DNA of 64,000 nucleotides, taken from Collinsella aerofaciens. GTDB taxonomy: Bacteria > Actinomycetota > Coriobacteriia > Coriobacteriales > Coriobacteriaceae. Position 1 is the first letter of the stretch. The number at the start of each line of letters is the position of its first letter. A model generated the notes under the pieces. The model did no database searches. It saw only the letters and a list, made by a program, of their open reading frames with translations, and was not told the DNA's origin. A program made the translations under genes and the position numbers. The stretch is taken from positions 62,001-126,000 of the forward strand of contig JAJXHK010000002.1 of the NCBI GenBank assembly GCA_021639365.1. The letters are read 5' to 3'. Positions 27,480-36,727 of the stretch are shown here, in pieces.

Positions 27480-28946
27480 TTACTCGCCCTCCGAGGTCTC
27501 GGCATCGTCCTCGGCATCCGCCGCATCGACAACCTCGACGCCCTCATCCGCAGCATCGGTCACGTCAATGGCCTCAACGGCAACGTCCTCGCCGGCATCC
27601 TCGAGCTCCTCGTACTCCGAGAAGTCCTCAGCGCCCTCAAAGTCAAAGGCGCGCTGGCAAATGCGGACCTCGTCGCCCGCACGGCAACCGGCCTTCTCGA
27701 GCGCGTCGTCAACACCCATACGCGCAAACTTATGCTGCAGGTAAATGACGGCTTCTTCGTTTTCCCAGTCGGTCTGAATGACCATGCGCTCGATGGCACG
27801 ACCGACCACGCGGAAGGCACCGGGCTCTTCCTGGACAATGCGGAAACGCTTCTCACGCTGCAGGCGGCGGCGCTCCCACTCATCGTCGCGCAGGTCGACC
27901 GGTTCATCGGAGACAGCCAACTCGGCGCGCAGCTTAGCCACCTGCTCGCCCACGGCAAGCATCAGCGTGTTGAGGCCGGCGCCCGTAACAGCAGACACGG
28001 CAAAGAACATATGTCCATCGTCGAGCGCTGCGCGCTTGAGGTCGGCAATCTTGTCGGCCGTGCCCGGCGCATCGCACTTGTTGGCGACGACAATCTGCGG
28101 ACGCTCCGAAAGCTCGGCGCCATACTGCTCGAGCTCGCGGTTGATGATGCGATAGTCCTCAACCGGATCGCGATCCTCAAAACCGCCCGTCATGTCGACG
28201 ACATGCATGATCAGGGCCGTACGCTCAATGTGGCGCAAGAACTGGTGACCCAGGCCCTTGCCCTCGCTCGCGCCCTCGATAAGACCGGGGACGTCGGCAA
28301 CGACGTAAGAATATTCGCCGGCACGCACCATGCCCAGATTGGGCACGAGTGTGGTAAACGGGTAGTCAGCAATCTTGGGGCGGGCGGCACTCATGCGCGC
28401 AATGAGCGATGACTTACCCACCGAGGGAAAGCCCACGAGTGCGGCATCGGCCATAAGCTTCATCTCGAGCTCAATCCAGTGCTCCTCGGCCGGCTCGCCT
28501 AGCTGGGCAAAGGCCGGAGCGCGGCGCACCGACGTCACAAAGTGGGTATTGCCCAGACCGCCGGCACCACCGGGCGCCACGACGACGTGCTCGCCGTCGT
28601 GCACCAGGTCGGCAATCTCGAACATCGGTGTCTGCGTCTCGGGGTCGAGCTCGCGCACCACGGTGCCCATAGGGACCTTGAGAATCAGGTCCTCGCCGCT
28701 CTTACCGTTACGACGGGCACCCTGCCCGTGCGTGCCGCGCTCGGCGCGGAAGTGATGCTTAAAGCGGTAATCGATCAACGAAGACAGCTGGGCATCGGCC
28801 TGGATGACGACATTGCCGCCACGACCGCCGTCGCCGCCATCGGGGCCGCCCTTGGGGACAAATGCCTCGCGCCTAAACGACATGCATCCGGCTCCGCCGT
28901 CGCCGCCGCACACGTTAATGCGGCTGATATCGGTGAACTGTGACAA
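27480..28946 (-). CDS. obgE: Obg/CgtA GTPase
   Basis: Essential GTPase linked to 50S assembly and the stringent response. The 488-aa product has the Gly-rich Obg fold (1-160) and a G domain with P-loop GFPSVGKSS at 172-180, DVPGLIEGA and NKCD. A C-terminal OCT domain and then a strongly acidic tail of about 55 residues follow. The start is TTG with AGGAGG eight nt upstream. A strong terminator lies only 16 nt before it, so obgE is probably expressed by read-through from rplU-rpmA. Confidence 0.96.
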   Translation of the reverse strand: MSQFTDISRINVCGGDGGAGCMSFRREAFVPKGGPDGGDGGRGGNVVIQADAQLSSLIDYRFKHHFRAERGTHGQGARRNGKSGEDLILKVPMGTVVRELDPETQTPMFEIADLVHDGEHVVVAPGGAGGLGNTHFVTSVRRAPAFAQLGEPAEEHWIELEMKLMADAALVGFPSVGKSSLIARMSAARPKIADYPFTTLVPNLGMVRAGEYSYVVADVPGLIEGASEGKGLGHQFLRHIERTALIMHVVDMTGGFEDRDPVEDYRIINRELEQYGAELSERPQIVVANKCDAPGTADKIADLKRAALDDGHMFFAVSAVTGAGLNTLMLAVGEQVAKLRAELAVSDEPVDLRDDEWERRRLQREKRFRIVQEEPGAFRVVGRAIERMVIQTDWENEEAVIYLQHKFARMGVDDALEKAGCRAGDEVRICQRAFDFEGAEDFSEYEELEDAGEDVAVEAIDVTDAADEGVEVVDAADAEDDAETSEGE

Positions 28947-28962
28947 CAGAATCGCCTCCTAC

Positions 28963-29006
28963 AAAAAAGAGGGAGACCCTTGAATCCTAAAACTCAAGTG
29001 CCTCCC
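28963..29006 (-). terminator. terminator/attenuator between rpmA and obgE
   Basis: On the minus strand GGGAG-CTTGA pairs with TCAAG-CTCCC and is followed by TCTTTTTT. Only 16 nt remain before obgE, too few for a promoter, so it probably sets the ratio of ribosomal protein mRNA to obgE mRNA. Confidence 0.85.
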
Positions 29007-29031
29007 ACATATGTGCTCTATGAAGGGTGAA

Positions 29032-29289
29032 TTACGCGTTCGCGAGCGGGCGTACGCTGACCCTGTGCTTGATACCCTTGTGGAACTCAACGGTACCGTC
29101 GACCAGCGCGAACAGCGTGTCGTCCTTGCCACGGCCAACGTTCTCACCCGGGTGGATGTGAGTGCCGTGCTGACGGACGAGAATCGTGCCCGTGGTTACC
29201 GTCTGGCCGGCATAGCGCTTCGTGCCAAGGCGCTGACCGCGGGAGTCACGGCCATTACGGGAGGAACCGAGTCCTTTTTTGTGTGCCAT
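29032..29289 (-). CDS. rpmA: 50S ribosomal protein L27
   Basis: Large-subunit protein whose N-terminus reaches the peptidyl transferase centre. The 85-aa product begins AHKKGLGSSRNGRDSRGQRL, then GTILVRQHGTHIHPGENVG and GKDDTLFA, a complete L27. It lacks the cleavable N-terminal extension seen in many Firmicutes. It follows rplU by 33 nt and is closed by the terminator. Confidence 0.98.
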   Translation of the reverse strand: MAHKKGLGSSRNGRDSRGQRLGTKRYAGQTVTTGTILVRQHGTHIHPGENVGRGKDDTLFALVDGTVEFHKGIKHRVSVRPLANA

Positions 29290-29322
29290 TGTGTATACCT
29301 ACTCTTTCGTTACGAGTGTAAT

Positions 29323-29697
29323 CTACTCGGCGACGGGAGCCTCGGCAACAGCCTCGGCCTCTGCCTTGACAGCCTTCTTGGCGCGGGACGTAGCCTGGAC
29401 CTTCACGATCTTCAGCTTGGTGAGCTGCTGACGGTGACCCTTCAGACGACGATAGCGCTTACGCTTGTGGAACTTGAAGACCAGCTGCTTCTCGCCCTTG
29501 AACTGCTCAACGATCTGAGCGGTAACCTTGGCCTTGGCCAGCTTGTCGGGATCGGTGACGATCTTCTTACCATCGTTGAGGAAGATGACCGGCAGGGTGA
29601 CCTTGTCGCCCTCATTGCCCTCGATCTTCTCGACGGTGATGACATCGTCGGTGGCGACCTTGTACTGCTTGCCGCCCGTGTTAACGATTGCGTACAT
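29323..29697 (-). CDS. rplU: 50S ribosomal protein L21
   Basis: Large-subunit protein binding 23S rRNA. The 124-aa product begins YAIVNTGGKQYKVATDD and contains KFHKRKRYRRLKGHRQQLT, the L21 signature. A 22-residue Ala/Glu/Lys tail extends the C-terminus. The ATG at 29697 is preceded by AAGGG; seven residues before it in the open frame are not L21-like. It is driven by its own strong promoter and starts the rplU-rpmA-(obgE) unit. Confidence 0.97.
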   Translation of the reverse strand: MYAIVNTGGKQYKVATDDVITVEKIEGNEGDKVTLPVIFLNDGKKIVTDPDKLAKAKVTAQIVEQFKGEKQLVFKFHKRKRYRRLKGHRQQLTKLKIVKVQATSRAKKAVKAEAEAVAEAPVAE

Positions 29698-29739
29698 GTT
29701 TACTTGCCCTTCATGCATCAGTTAGTGCAACAGCCGAAT

Positions 29740-29768
29740 ATAGTAGCAGGCGAAAATACCCCCGTCAA
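29740..29768 (-). promoter_or_regulatory. rplU-rpmA promoter
   Basis: TTGACG (29763-29768 reversed), a 17-bp spacer and TACTAT (29740-29745 reversed). The -35 overlaps the end of the upstream DUF2344 gene. Transcription would begin about 35 nt before the rplU ATG. Confidence 0.78.
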
Positions 29769-30577
29769 CGAGTATGTGGAGCAAATCCACAAGTTCGCAC
29801 AGGTATGGGGCTGACGAGTCGGCCCTCGTCGTCCTCGCATGCTTGATTCTGACGCTCGACATCGTAGGAGCAGATGGTCACGAGGTCTTGCATACCGGTG
29901 GAAACAATAGGTGCATCCACGCCCGGGGTCAAGCCCTGCAACAAAACATCAGCAGCGGAAAGCAAAATTTCCGGACGCATGGAGCCTTCGTTGTCGGCGT
30001 GGGTGTCGAGCATGAGCACCAGATGGTCCGGGCGCTCCCCCGCTGTGAGTTCATAGCCCACGAGCGTATGGTCCAGATCCAGGCGCTTGCTCTTTTTGCC
30101 GCGCGCGTAGTCGATGCCATGGCCCGCGCGCAGTGTATCGATCGCGGCGCGTACCTCATCGGCACTCACAGGCGCCTCGGGATCCAGATGTAGGTCGATG
30201 CGATACGACAGGCGCGTGAGCTGGGCCGTCAACGCCGGCGTGCGCACGTCGATGTACGCCGCCTCGATGGGTGCCAGATCGGCCGGAGAGGCCGCAGCCA
30301 GGCGCCCAAACGCCTCGTCGAGCGCCACGAACTCGGTCATAAACAGGTCATACCACTCGCAGGTCGACGACGTACCCACCGGTAGCGCCGAAGAGAAGCC
30401 CACGCGCATGTGAGGAGAGAAACCCTGCGTGACGGCATAGGGAAGTCCCGCACGGCGCACGATGCGCTCAATGGTATGGATTACTTCGAGATGGCCCAGG
30501 TACTTAAGGCGATCGCGCTTGCCATAGCGAACACGAAGCCTAAAGAGCGTGGGGTTGTCGGTCAGGCGCTCACTCAT
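29765..30577 (-). CDS. radical-SAM-associated DUF2344/TIGR03936 protein
   Basis: Uncharacterised family that accompanies a radical SAM protein, either fused or next door. The 270-aa product begins with the family pattern RVRYGKRDRLKYLGHLEV, then a RAGLPYAVTQGFSPHMRVGF segment and an ALPVGTSS motif. No metal-binding or nucleotide motif is obvious. Its start overlaps the radical SAM gene by 4 nt, so the two are made together. Members are often found beside rne, rplU and rpmA; rne is absent here. A role in RNA or protein modification is only a guess. Confidence 0.87.
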   Translation of the reverse strand: MSERLTDNPTLFRLRVRYGKRDRLKYLGHLEVIHTIERIVRRAGLPYAVTQGFSPHMRVGFSSALPVGTSSTCEWYDLFMTEFVALDEAFGRLAAASPADLAPIEAAYIDVRTPALTAQLTRLSYRIDLHLDPEAPVSADEVRAAIDTLRAGHGIDYARGKKSKRLDLDHTLVGYELTAGERPDHLVLMLDTHADNEGSMRPEILLSAADVLLQGLTPGVDAPIVSTGMQDLVTICSYDVERQNQACEDDEGRLVSPIPVRTCGFAPHTR

Positions 30578-32451
30578 GCGCGATCACCCATCAATACATT
30601 CTTGGCGTGGAGCGTGGGGCAGATTCCGCAGCCGGTGCACGACGTGCGGGTGCAGTCGGGAGTCGTGACACCCTCGAGCGAGCGACGGTACTCGCGCTCG
30701 AGGAAGCCGCGCGTGCAGCCGGGGCTCACATGCTCCCACGGCAGGCGCCAGCCCAACTCGTAGGGCAGGTGCACGAGCTCATTGAGGTCGATGCCGTTTT
30801 TGGCAGCAGCCTCCTTCCAGTTATCGAGCGAGAAATGCTCTACCCAGGCGTCAAAGCGAGAGCCCGCGCGCCAAGCATCGATGATGACGGGCGTCATGTC
30901 ACGCCCGGCGCGGGACAGCGCGGCCTCGATGAGCGAGGTCTCGGCATCGTGGTAATGCACGCGGACGGCACGGTTGCGCACACTCGTGACAAGCAGCTTC
31001 TGGCGACGCTTGACGTCGTCGTAGTCGAGCTGCGGGCACCACTGGAACGGCGTGGCAGCCTTGGGGATAAAGACCGAAACCGAGATAGACACCGAGATCG
31101 AGCCGCGACGAGCCTTGGGCACCACGGAACGACCGAGCTCCAGCACATGATCGGCCAGATTGGCGATGGCCACGATGTCCTCGTCGCGCTCGCCGGGAAG
31201 GCCCATCATAAAGTAGAGCTTCATGCGGTTCCAGCCGGCCTCGAAGGCCGCCTTGGCCGCACGGTCCAGGTCCTCCTCGGTCACGTTCTTGTTAATGATG
31301 TCGCGCATGCGCTGGCTGCCGGCCTCGGGCGCGAACGTCAGGCCGCCTTTCTTTTCGCCGGCGACCGACTCGGCCATATCCACGCCAAACGAATCCAGGC
31401 GCTGCGACGGAATAGACACGCGAATACCCGTATCCTCCAGGCGACGGTTGAGCCTGCCGAGCACGTCGCGAATGCAGGAGTGGTCGGTCGTAGAGAGCGA
31501 GGTCAGCGACACCTCGTCATAACCGGTCTTTTCCAGACCCTGAATCACCGACGAGACGATCTGGTCGGCCGAGCGCTCGCGCACCGGGCGATACGTCATG
31601 CCGGCCTGGCAAAAACGACAGCCGCGGGCGCAGCCGCGCAGAATCTCGATAGACAGGCGGTCGTGGACCAGCTGCGCATAGGGTACGCACGACTGCGACA
31701 GCGGATTCGTGGCGCCGAAATCCTCGACGACGCGCTTGTAGACCACGGTCGGAGCATCCTTGCCCTCACGCGGCACGGTGTAGCCATGCGGCGAGCAGGG
31801 CTCGTCGTGACGAACCTCATAGAGCGACGGCACGTAGTTGCCGGCAATGGATGCAAGCTGCTCAACGATCTGCGCGCGCGGGACTCCTTCGTCACGCAGG
31901 CGGCGATGCAGCTGGCAGGTCTCGAGCAGCGATTCCTCACCCTCGCCGATGAGGATGGCATCGAAGAAGGCCGCATACGGCTCGGGGTTGTACACCGAAG
32001 GACCACCGGCAATGATGATGGGGTCGTCTTCGCCTCGGTCGGCCGCTAACAGCGGAATGCCAGCGAGGTCGAGAGCCTCGAGGAAGTTCGTCACCGCCAT
32101 CTCGTGCGGCACATGCAGACCGACGATATCAAACGATGCGACAGGGGCAGCACCTTCGAGCGACAGAAGCGGAATACCCGCCTCGCGCATGGCGTCACCC
32201 ATATCAGGCCACGGCACATAGCCACGCTCGCAGGAGATGCCCTCGGCCTGGTTAAGGATGTTGTAGAGGATGGCGATACCCTGGTTGGGCAGACCGACCT
32301 CGTATACATCCGGATAAATCAGGCAGCAACGATAATCGGCATCGGCCTTGGAAAGCGTGCCCCACTCGTGATCGATATAGCGACTCGGCTTCTCGACCTT
32401 GGCGAGCAGCGGCTCAATTAAATGAAAACAGTCTTGGTATGGAACGCGCAA
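30574..32451 (-). CDS. TIGR03960-family B12-binding-like radical SAM protein
   Basis: Large radical SAM protein of unknown substrate. The 625-aa product has an N-terminal cobalamin-binding-like domain (LIYPDVYEVGLPNQGIAIL, EALDLAGIPLLAADR). The 4Fe-4S motif is in EILRGCARGCRFCQAGM, giving CxxxCxxC, and AdoMet-domain stretches such as GLPGERDEDI follow. The C-terminus has a Cys cluster (CTRTSCTGCGICP) that could hold a further Fe-S centre. The TTG start has AGGGG six nt upstream. It is nine nt from the DUF697-like gene and coupled to the DUF2344 gene. Confidence 0.92.
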   Translation of the reverse strand: MRVPYQDCFHLIEPLLAKVEKPSRYIDHEWGTLSKADADYRCCLIYPDVYEVGLPNQGIAILYNILNQAEGISCERGYVPWPDMGDAMREAGIPLLSLEGAAPVASFDIVGLHVPHEMAVTNFLEALDLAGIPLLAADRGEDDPIIIAGGPSVYNPEPYAAFFDAILIGEGEESLLETCQLHRRLRDEGVPRAQIVEQLASIAGNYVPSLYEVRHDEPCSPHGYTVPREGKDAPTVVYKRVVEDFGATNPLSQSCVPYAQLVHDRLSIEILRGCARGCRFCQAGMTYRPVRERSADQIVSSVIQGLEKTGYDEVSLTSLSTTDHSCIRDVLGRLNRRLEDTGIRVSIPSQRLDSFGVDMAESVAGEKKGGLTFAPEAGSQRMRDIINKNVTEEDLDRAAKAAFEAGWNRMKLYFMMGLPGERDEDIVAIANLADHVLELGRSVVPKARRGSISVSISVSVFIPKAATPFQWCPQLDYDDVKRRQKLLVTSVRNRAVRVHYHDAETSLIEAALSRAGRDMTPVIIDAWRAGSRFDAWVEHFSLDNWKEAAAKNGIDLNELVHLPYELGWRLPWEHVSPGCTRGFLEREYRRSLEGVTTPDCTRTSCTGCGICPTLHAKNVLMGDRA

Positions 32452-32460
32452 AAGAAACCC

Positions 32461-33390
32461 CTAAGCAGCGAGATCGGATGCATCCTCGAAAGGACTCATA
32501 GGACGGGTGGCACCGGCGACCGTGGTCACCAGGTCACGAACGCGCGAGAACGTGGCAGCAGCGACCTCGTTGGCACGGCTGTAGTCCACATCGCGCTCGT
32601 AGAGCGACACGAGCGCGCGGCCCATGCCATAGGTACCCGCGGCGGCGGTAAGTGCCTTAACGGCAAACCCAATATGCGGCGTCTGCTTGACGAGCGCACG
32701 AGTGACCGCGCGGATCACAAGGCCGCCAGCAAGCACGCCCGCGACCTCGTAGCCGCGCTCAGGCTTAATGCCGCGTCCAAAGACGGCAGCGAGCTCAAAG
32801 AGCATGCCCACCTGCGCCAACGCCATAACGGGATAATCGGCGCCCGGCAAAAACACCAGCGCACCGGTCGCCATATTGGTGAGCGCGCACGAGGTGATGA
32901 TACGATTGGCCGCCGCGATGCGCATGAAGGTAAAGTTCGCCGCAAAAGCAGTTTCCTTGTCGGTGCGATCGAGAATCCAGCGGGCAAGCGTCTCGAGCAG
33001 ATACGTTTTATCTGTTGCCGCTACCACGCCGAGCATGGGCGTGGACTCCTCGATAAACGGCACCTCCACAGCAGACTCAGCAAGCACGCACACGGGCGCG
33101 CCGGCGATCACGAGCTCCTGCACGGCACTCTCCAAGCGGTCGGAGCCGCACGAGAGGACCAGCACAACATCGGTATCGGTCTTGGGAACGATGCGCTCCT
33201 CGCCCAGGCGCTCAACGCGCACAATGCCCGACGTCGTCTGCGGCACAAAGGCATCGCGGACCGTCTCGACCAAAAAGCGCGAGGCAGACGAATCCAAGTA
33301 CACCGAGACGCGCACCGGCGTATCGGAGTCCTTCTTAACAGACGCGCCCATCTTAAAAGCGCGGGTAAGCTTATCCACGGGAATCTTCAT
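32461..33390 (-). CDS. DUF697-like membrane protein in the mre cluster
   Basis: Function unknown. The 309-aa product has a cytosolic N-terminal half (about 1-150) with a nucleotide-binding-like beta-alpha pattern but no Walker motif. A hydrophobic C-terminal half follows. LPGADYPVMALAQVGMLFEL near 190-210 resembles DUF697, a domain usually attached to Era-like GTPases such as YcjF relatives, but no GTPase domain is present here. It lies 18 nt after rodA and 9 nt before the radical SAM gene, at the end of mreBCD-mrdA-rodA, so a link to envelope growth is plausible. The family call is from memory. Confidence 0.62.
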   Translation of the reverse strand: MKIPVDKLTRAFKMGASVKKDSDTPVRVSVYLDSSASRFLVETVRDAFVPQTTSGIVRVERLGEERIVPKTDTDVVLVLSCGSDRLESAVQELVIAGAPVCVLAESAVEVPFIEESTPMLGVVAATDKTYLLETLARWILDRTDKETAFAANFTFMRIAAANRIITSCALTNMATGALVFLPGADYPVMALAQVGMLFELAAVFGRGIKPERGYEVAGVLAGGLVIRAVTRALVKQTPHIGFAVKALTAAAGTYGMGRALVSLYERDVDYSRANEVAAATFSRVRDLVTTVAGATRPMSPFEDASDLAA

Positions 33391-33408
33391 AACAAACCCC
33401 TCCAGCGG

Positions 33409-34635
33409 TTACGCGGCGCCCGAACGATGCCGCCATATGGATTGTACGATACCCACCGTCAGCAACTGAATCATCATCGAAGACGAACCAAAGCTAATGA
33501 ACGGTAGCGGAATACCGGTAATCGGCATCATGCCAATGCACATGCCGATGTTCTCGAAGGTCTGAAATGCCCACATGCCGACGATACCCACGCATGACAG
33601 GCGCAGGAACAGCGACTCGCACTTAAAGGCGACGCGAATCGTCGAGAACATAAGCAGCACATACAGGCACAGGAGCAAAAAGGACCCACAGAAGCCGAAG
33701 GTCTCGGAGAGGAAGGCAAAGACGAAGTCGGTGTGGAACTCGGGCAGAAAGCCGCCGGCAGACTGCGTCGCATGGCCCAGACCCTTACCAAAGAAGCCGC
33801 CCGAGCCAACGGCGATAAGCGACTGCTGCAGATTGTAGGCGTCGTCCGAATCGGCATTATCGGGGTCGATAAAGACCGTCAGACGGTTCATCTGGTACTG
33901 CTTGATGAGCACGTCGTGGCCGAGCAGCGAATCGAAGACCGAGTCGAGCGCCAAGACAAGCGCCACCAAGCCCACCAGCAGGGCTAAGGTGGACAGCACC
34001 CATTCGCGGCGCGCACCGCTCATACAGATGACGATGGCACCCGAGACCAGCACGACCAGGCCCGAACCCAGGTCGCCCATGGCAACGACGGCCAAAAACG
34101 GGATGGACAGCATGCCGCAGAGCTTAACGTAGTCGCGGACGGTATCGATGCGCCCGTTGTACTGCGAGCCAAGCGTGGCGATGAAGAAGATCGTGATGAG
34201 CTTGGCAAGCTCAACCGGCTGGAACGTCAAGCCGATACCGGGAATCTTGATCCAGCCCGTCATACCTAGGCCGCCTGTATAGGACAGACCAGGAATCTTG
34301 GGCGAGAAGATCACGATAAGGTCGATGACGAGCAACGCCGTCGAGAAGTTGGAGATACCGCGCAGGTCGGTACGCCAAACAAGCACCGCCAGGATTGCGC
34401 CAATAACGATTCCCAGCAGATGGCGCGAGAATGACGCATCGGCCTTAAACTGCGAAGCCGACCAGATGATGATGGCACCGTAGGCAACGAGCGCCACAGT
34501 AGCCACGAGCACACCGATATGCACCTTTTGGCGAAACGTGCCGCGCGAGGCAGAAAGCTGTTTGTTGACGCGGTCCAGGCTGCTGCGGGAGCCGGTCTTG
34601 GTTGAGCGGAACAGGTCCGCCGGCGAAAAATCCAT
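33409..34635 (-). CDS. rodA: RodA, SEDS-family peptidoglycan glycosyltransferase
   Basis: Polytopic membrane enzyme that polymerises lipid II during elongation, partnered with PBP2. The 408-aa product has about ten membrane segments after a 35-residue cytosolic N-terminus. SEDS hallmarks include WIKIPGIGLTFQPVELAKL, MGDLGSGLV, the loop QQSLIAVGSGGFFGKGLG, and HTDFVFAFLSETFGF. C-terminal TGIPLPFISFGSSSM is canonical. The start has AGGAGG. It directly follows mrdA in the mre cluster, which argues for RodA over FtsW. Confidence 0.94.
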   Translation of the reverse strand: MDFSPADLFRSTKTGSRSSLDRVNKQLSASRGTFRQKVHIGVLVATVALVAYGAIIIWSASQFKADASFSRHLLGIVIGAILAVLVWRTDLRGISNFSTALLVIDLIVIFSPKIPGLSYTGGLGMTGWIKIPGIGLTFQPVELAKLITIFFIATLGSQYNGRIDTVRDYVKLCGMLSIPFLAVVAMGDLGSGLVVLVSGAIVICMSGARREWVLSTLALLVGLVALVLALDSVFDSLLGHDVLIKQYQMNRLTVFIDPDNADSDDAYNLQQSLIAVGSGGFFGKGLGHATQSAGGFLPEFHTDFVFAFLSETFGFCGSFLLLCLYVLLMFSTIRVAFKCESLFLRLSCVGIVGMWAFQTFENIGMCIGMMPITGIPLPFISFGSSSMMIQLLTVGIVQSIWRHRSGAA

Positions 34636-34644
34636 CGCAACCTC

Positions 34645-36714
34645 CTATCGAACCGAAGAATCGCCCGAAGCCGAAGAGGTATCGGGCTCGTCATAAATCA
34701 CGCCGAGCACGTCACGTACGACATGCATTGCGGTATCGGAGCCACCGCCGCCCTGCTCCAGGACAGTTGCAATGACATACTTGGGGTCATCGGCCGGCGC
34801 ATAGGCGCAAAACCATGCGTATTCGTCCTCGCCGCTTTTCTCGCCCGTGCCCGACTTACCGTATACCTGCGGCGTCAGCGTGCCAAAGTGAGCCGCCAGC
34901 GACGTCGAAGCGGTGTAAATCACGTCGTGCATACCGTTGCGCACGAGAGCCAGGTCCGAATCGCTGTTGATTTTGGCCTCCAGACGCTTCTTCTTGCCCT
35001 TGCCGTTGTACTTATAGGCATCGCCGTCGCCATCGCGCGACACGGCCGACAAAAACACGTGCGGCACGTACTGCTTGCCGCCGTTGGCAAGACCCATATA
35101 GGCGCACGCCATCTGCAGGGGGGTCACTAGGATGTCGCCCTGACCGATAGCAATATTGGTCATATCGCCCGCGTTCCATTTGCGATCCTCGGCCGAGGCG
35201 TCGGTAAAATACGACTCTTTCCACTCGGCATCGGGAATGCGCCCCGCGCCCTCGCTCGGCAGATCGATGCCGCAGGTCTTACCCAGGCCCCAGCGACGGA
35301 AGACCTCCTGCAGGCCCTCGGGATGCTGCTCGTCATAAAAGAATGCCTTGCCCATGTCGTAGAAGACGGGGTCGCACGAGTTGGCGATACCCGACTGCAG
35401 CGTCATGGTGCCGTGGCCGGAATGCAGCCAGCAGTACTTGCCCCACGACTTGCCCAGACCTGTCCAATAGCCCGTGCAGTTGGTCGTCTGGCCCGACGTG
35501 TAGGTTCCAAACTCAAGGCCCGCCAAGGCCGAGAGCGGCTTAATGGTCGAAGCCGACATGTACTGTCCGCTAATGGCGCGGTTGAGCAGCGGGTGCGAAC
35601 CCTCGTCGTCGTTGAGCTCGGTCCATACGTCGTTGGAGACGCCGCCGATAAAAACGGAAGGATCAAACTTGGGCTCACTTGCCATGCCCAGAATTTCGCC
35701 GTTATTGGGATCGAGACACACCACGGCACCGTTGCCGGCATTGCTGTAGCCCGTGGTCTTTGCAAGCTCAATGGCACTCGCCAGTGCCGTCTCGCAAGCC
35801 TGCTGAATCTTAAGGTCGAGCGTGAGCTTGATATCGGAACCTGCCTTGGCGGGCACCGCGCCGGCCTGGCCGGTCACGTTACCCGAGGCATCGACCTTGA
35901 CGGTCTGCTCGCCGCGGATGCCCTGCAGCAGGTTTTCGTAGTAGCTCTCAACGCCCGCCTGGCCCACGATATCGCCCGACTGGTACGTAATCTGGCCCGC
36001 AGAGGCATCATCGTCGTCAGAAGACTTTTTGTTCTGCGCCTCGAGCTGCTCGGAAGTAATGGTGCCGGTGTAGCCCAAGATATGGCATGCCGTCTCACCG
36101 TACGGATACTGACGCTCGGTACGCTCGGCAATCTTCACGCCAGGGAACTCGCCGGCGTGCTCCTGGATATAGGCGACCGTCGAGCGACGCACGTCCGTCG
36201 CGATGGTATGCAAGCTCTGAGCGCCCTCGGAGTTGTCTTGAATATTGCGCAGGACCGCAATGTAGGGCATGCCAAGAACGTTGGCGAGATGATGGACCAA
36301 CACGGTATCGTCGGCAAGGTCGCGATAGGCGACGACGGCAAGCGAGGGGCGATTTTGCACCAGCGCCACGCCATTGCGATCGAGAATGCGCCCGCGAACG
36401 GCGGGCGTGGTGACGGTGCGGGTCTGATTGCTGTTGGCCTGTTTCTCGTAATAGTCCGACGAGACCATCTGCATGCCCCACAGCTTAACGCCAAGCGCCG
36501 CAAACATCGCGCCCACGCCTGCGGTGAGGATGGAGAAGCGGCCCTTAAAGGCGGTCGCTGCGGTATTGCCCTCGCCCTCGGTGGCGCGCGGGGCCGTTCC
36601 ATGCTGCGTGTCGTAGGTAAAACGGGAATCGCCGCGACGCATAATGACCAGTGCGACCACAATGGCCACGAGCAGCACGATACCGGCGATAACAACCGTC
36701 ATCTGGGAAGACAT
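34645..36714 (-). CDS. mrdA: penicillin-binding protein 2 (MrdA), transpeptidase
   Basis: Class B transpeptidase that cross-links peptidoglycan in the elongasome. The 689-aa product shows the dimerisation domain (RGRILDRNGVALVQNRPSL), the active-site STIK in MSASTIKPL, SCD in IANSCDPVFYDMG, and KSGT in VYGKSGTGEKS. There are two hydrophobic N-terminal segments, 5-25 and 60-80. The second matches the normal membrane anchor, so the first is extra and would place the N-terminus outside the cell. A short Ser/Asp tail ends the protein. It lies between mreD and rodA. Confidence 0.93.
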   Translation of the reverse strand: MSSQMTVVIAGIVLLVAIVVALVIMRRGDSRFTYDTQHGTAPRATEGEGNTAATAFKGRFSILTAGVGAMFAALGVKLWGMQMVSSDYYEKQANSNQTRTVTTPAVRGRILDRNGVALVQNRPSLAVVAYRDLADDTVLVHHLANVLGMPYIAVLRNIQDNSEGAQSLHTIATDVRRSTVAYIQEHAGEFPGVKIAERTERQYPYGETACHILGYTGTITSEQLEAQNKKSSDDDDASAGQITYQSGDIVGQAGVESYYENLLQGIRGEQTVKVDASGNVTGQAGAVPAKAGSDIKLTLDLKIQQACETALASAIELAKTTGYSNAGNGAVVCLDPNNGEILGMASEPKFDPSVFIGGVSNDVWTELNDDEGSHPLLNRAISGQYMSASTIKPLSALAGLEFGTYTSGQTTNCTGYWTGLGKSWGKYCWLHSGHGTMTLQSGIANSCDPVFYDMGKAFFYDEQHPEGLQEVFRRWGLGKTCGIDLPSEGAGRIPDAEWKESYFTDASAEDRKWNAGDMTNIAIGQGDILVTPLQMACAYMGLANGGKQYVPHVFLSAVSRDGDGDAYKYNGKGKKKRLEAKINSDSDLALVRNGMHDVIYTASTSLAAHFGTLTPQVYGKSGTGEKSGEDEYAWFCAYAPADDPKYVIATVLEQGGGGSDTAMHVVRDVLGVIYDEPDTSSASGDSSVR

Positions 36715-36727
36715 CTACGAGCCTCCC

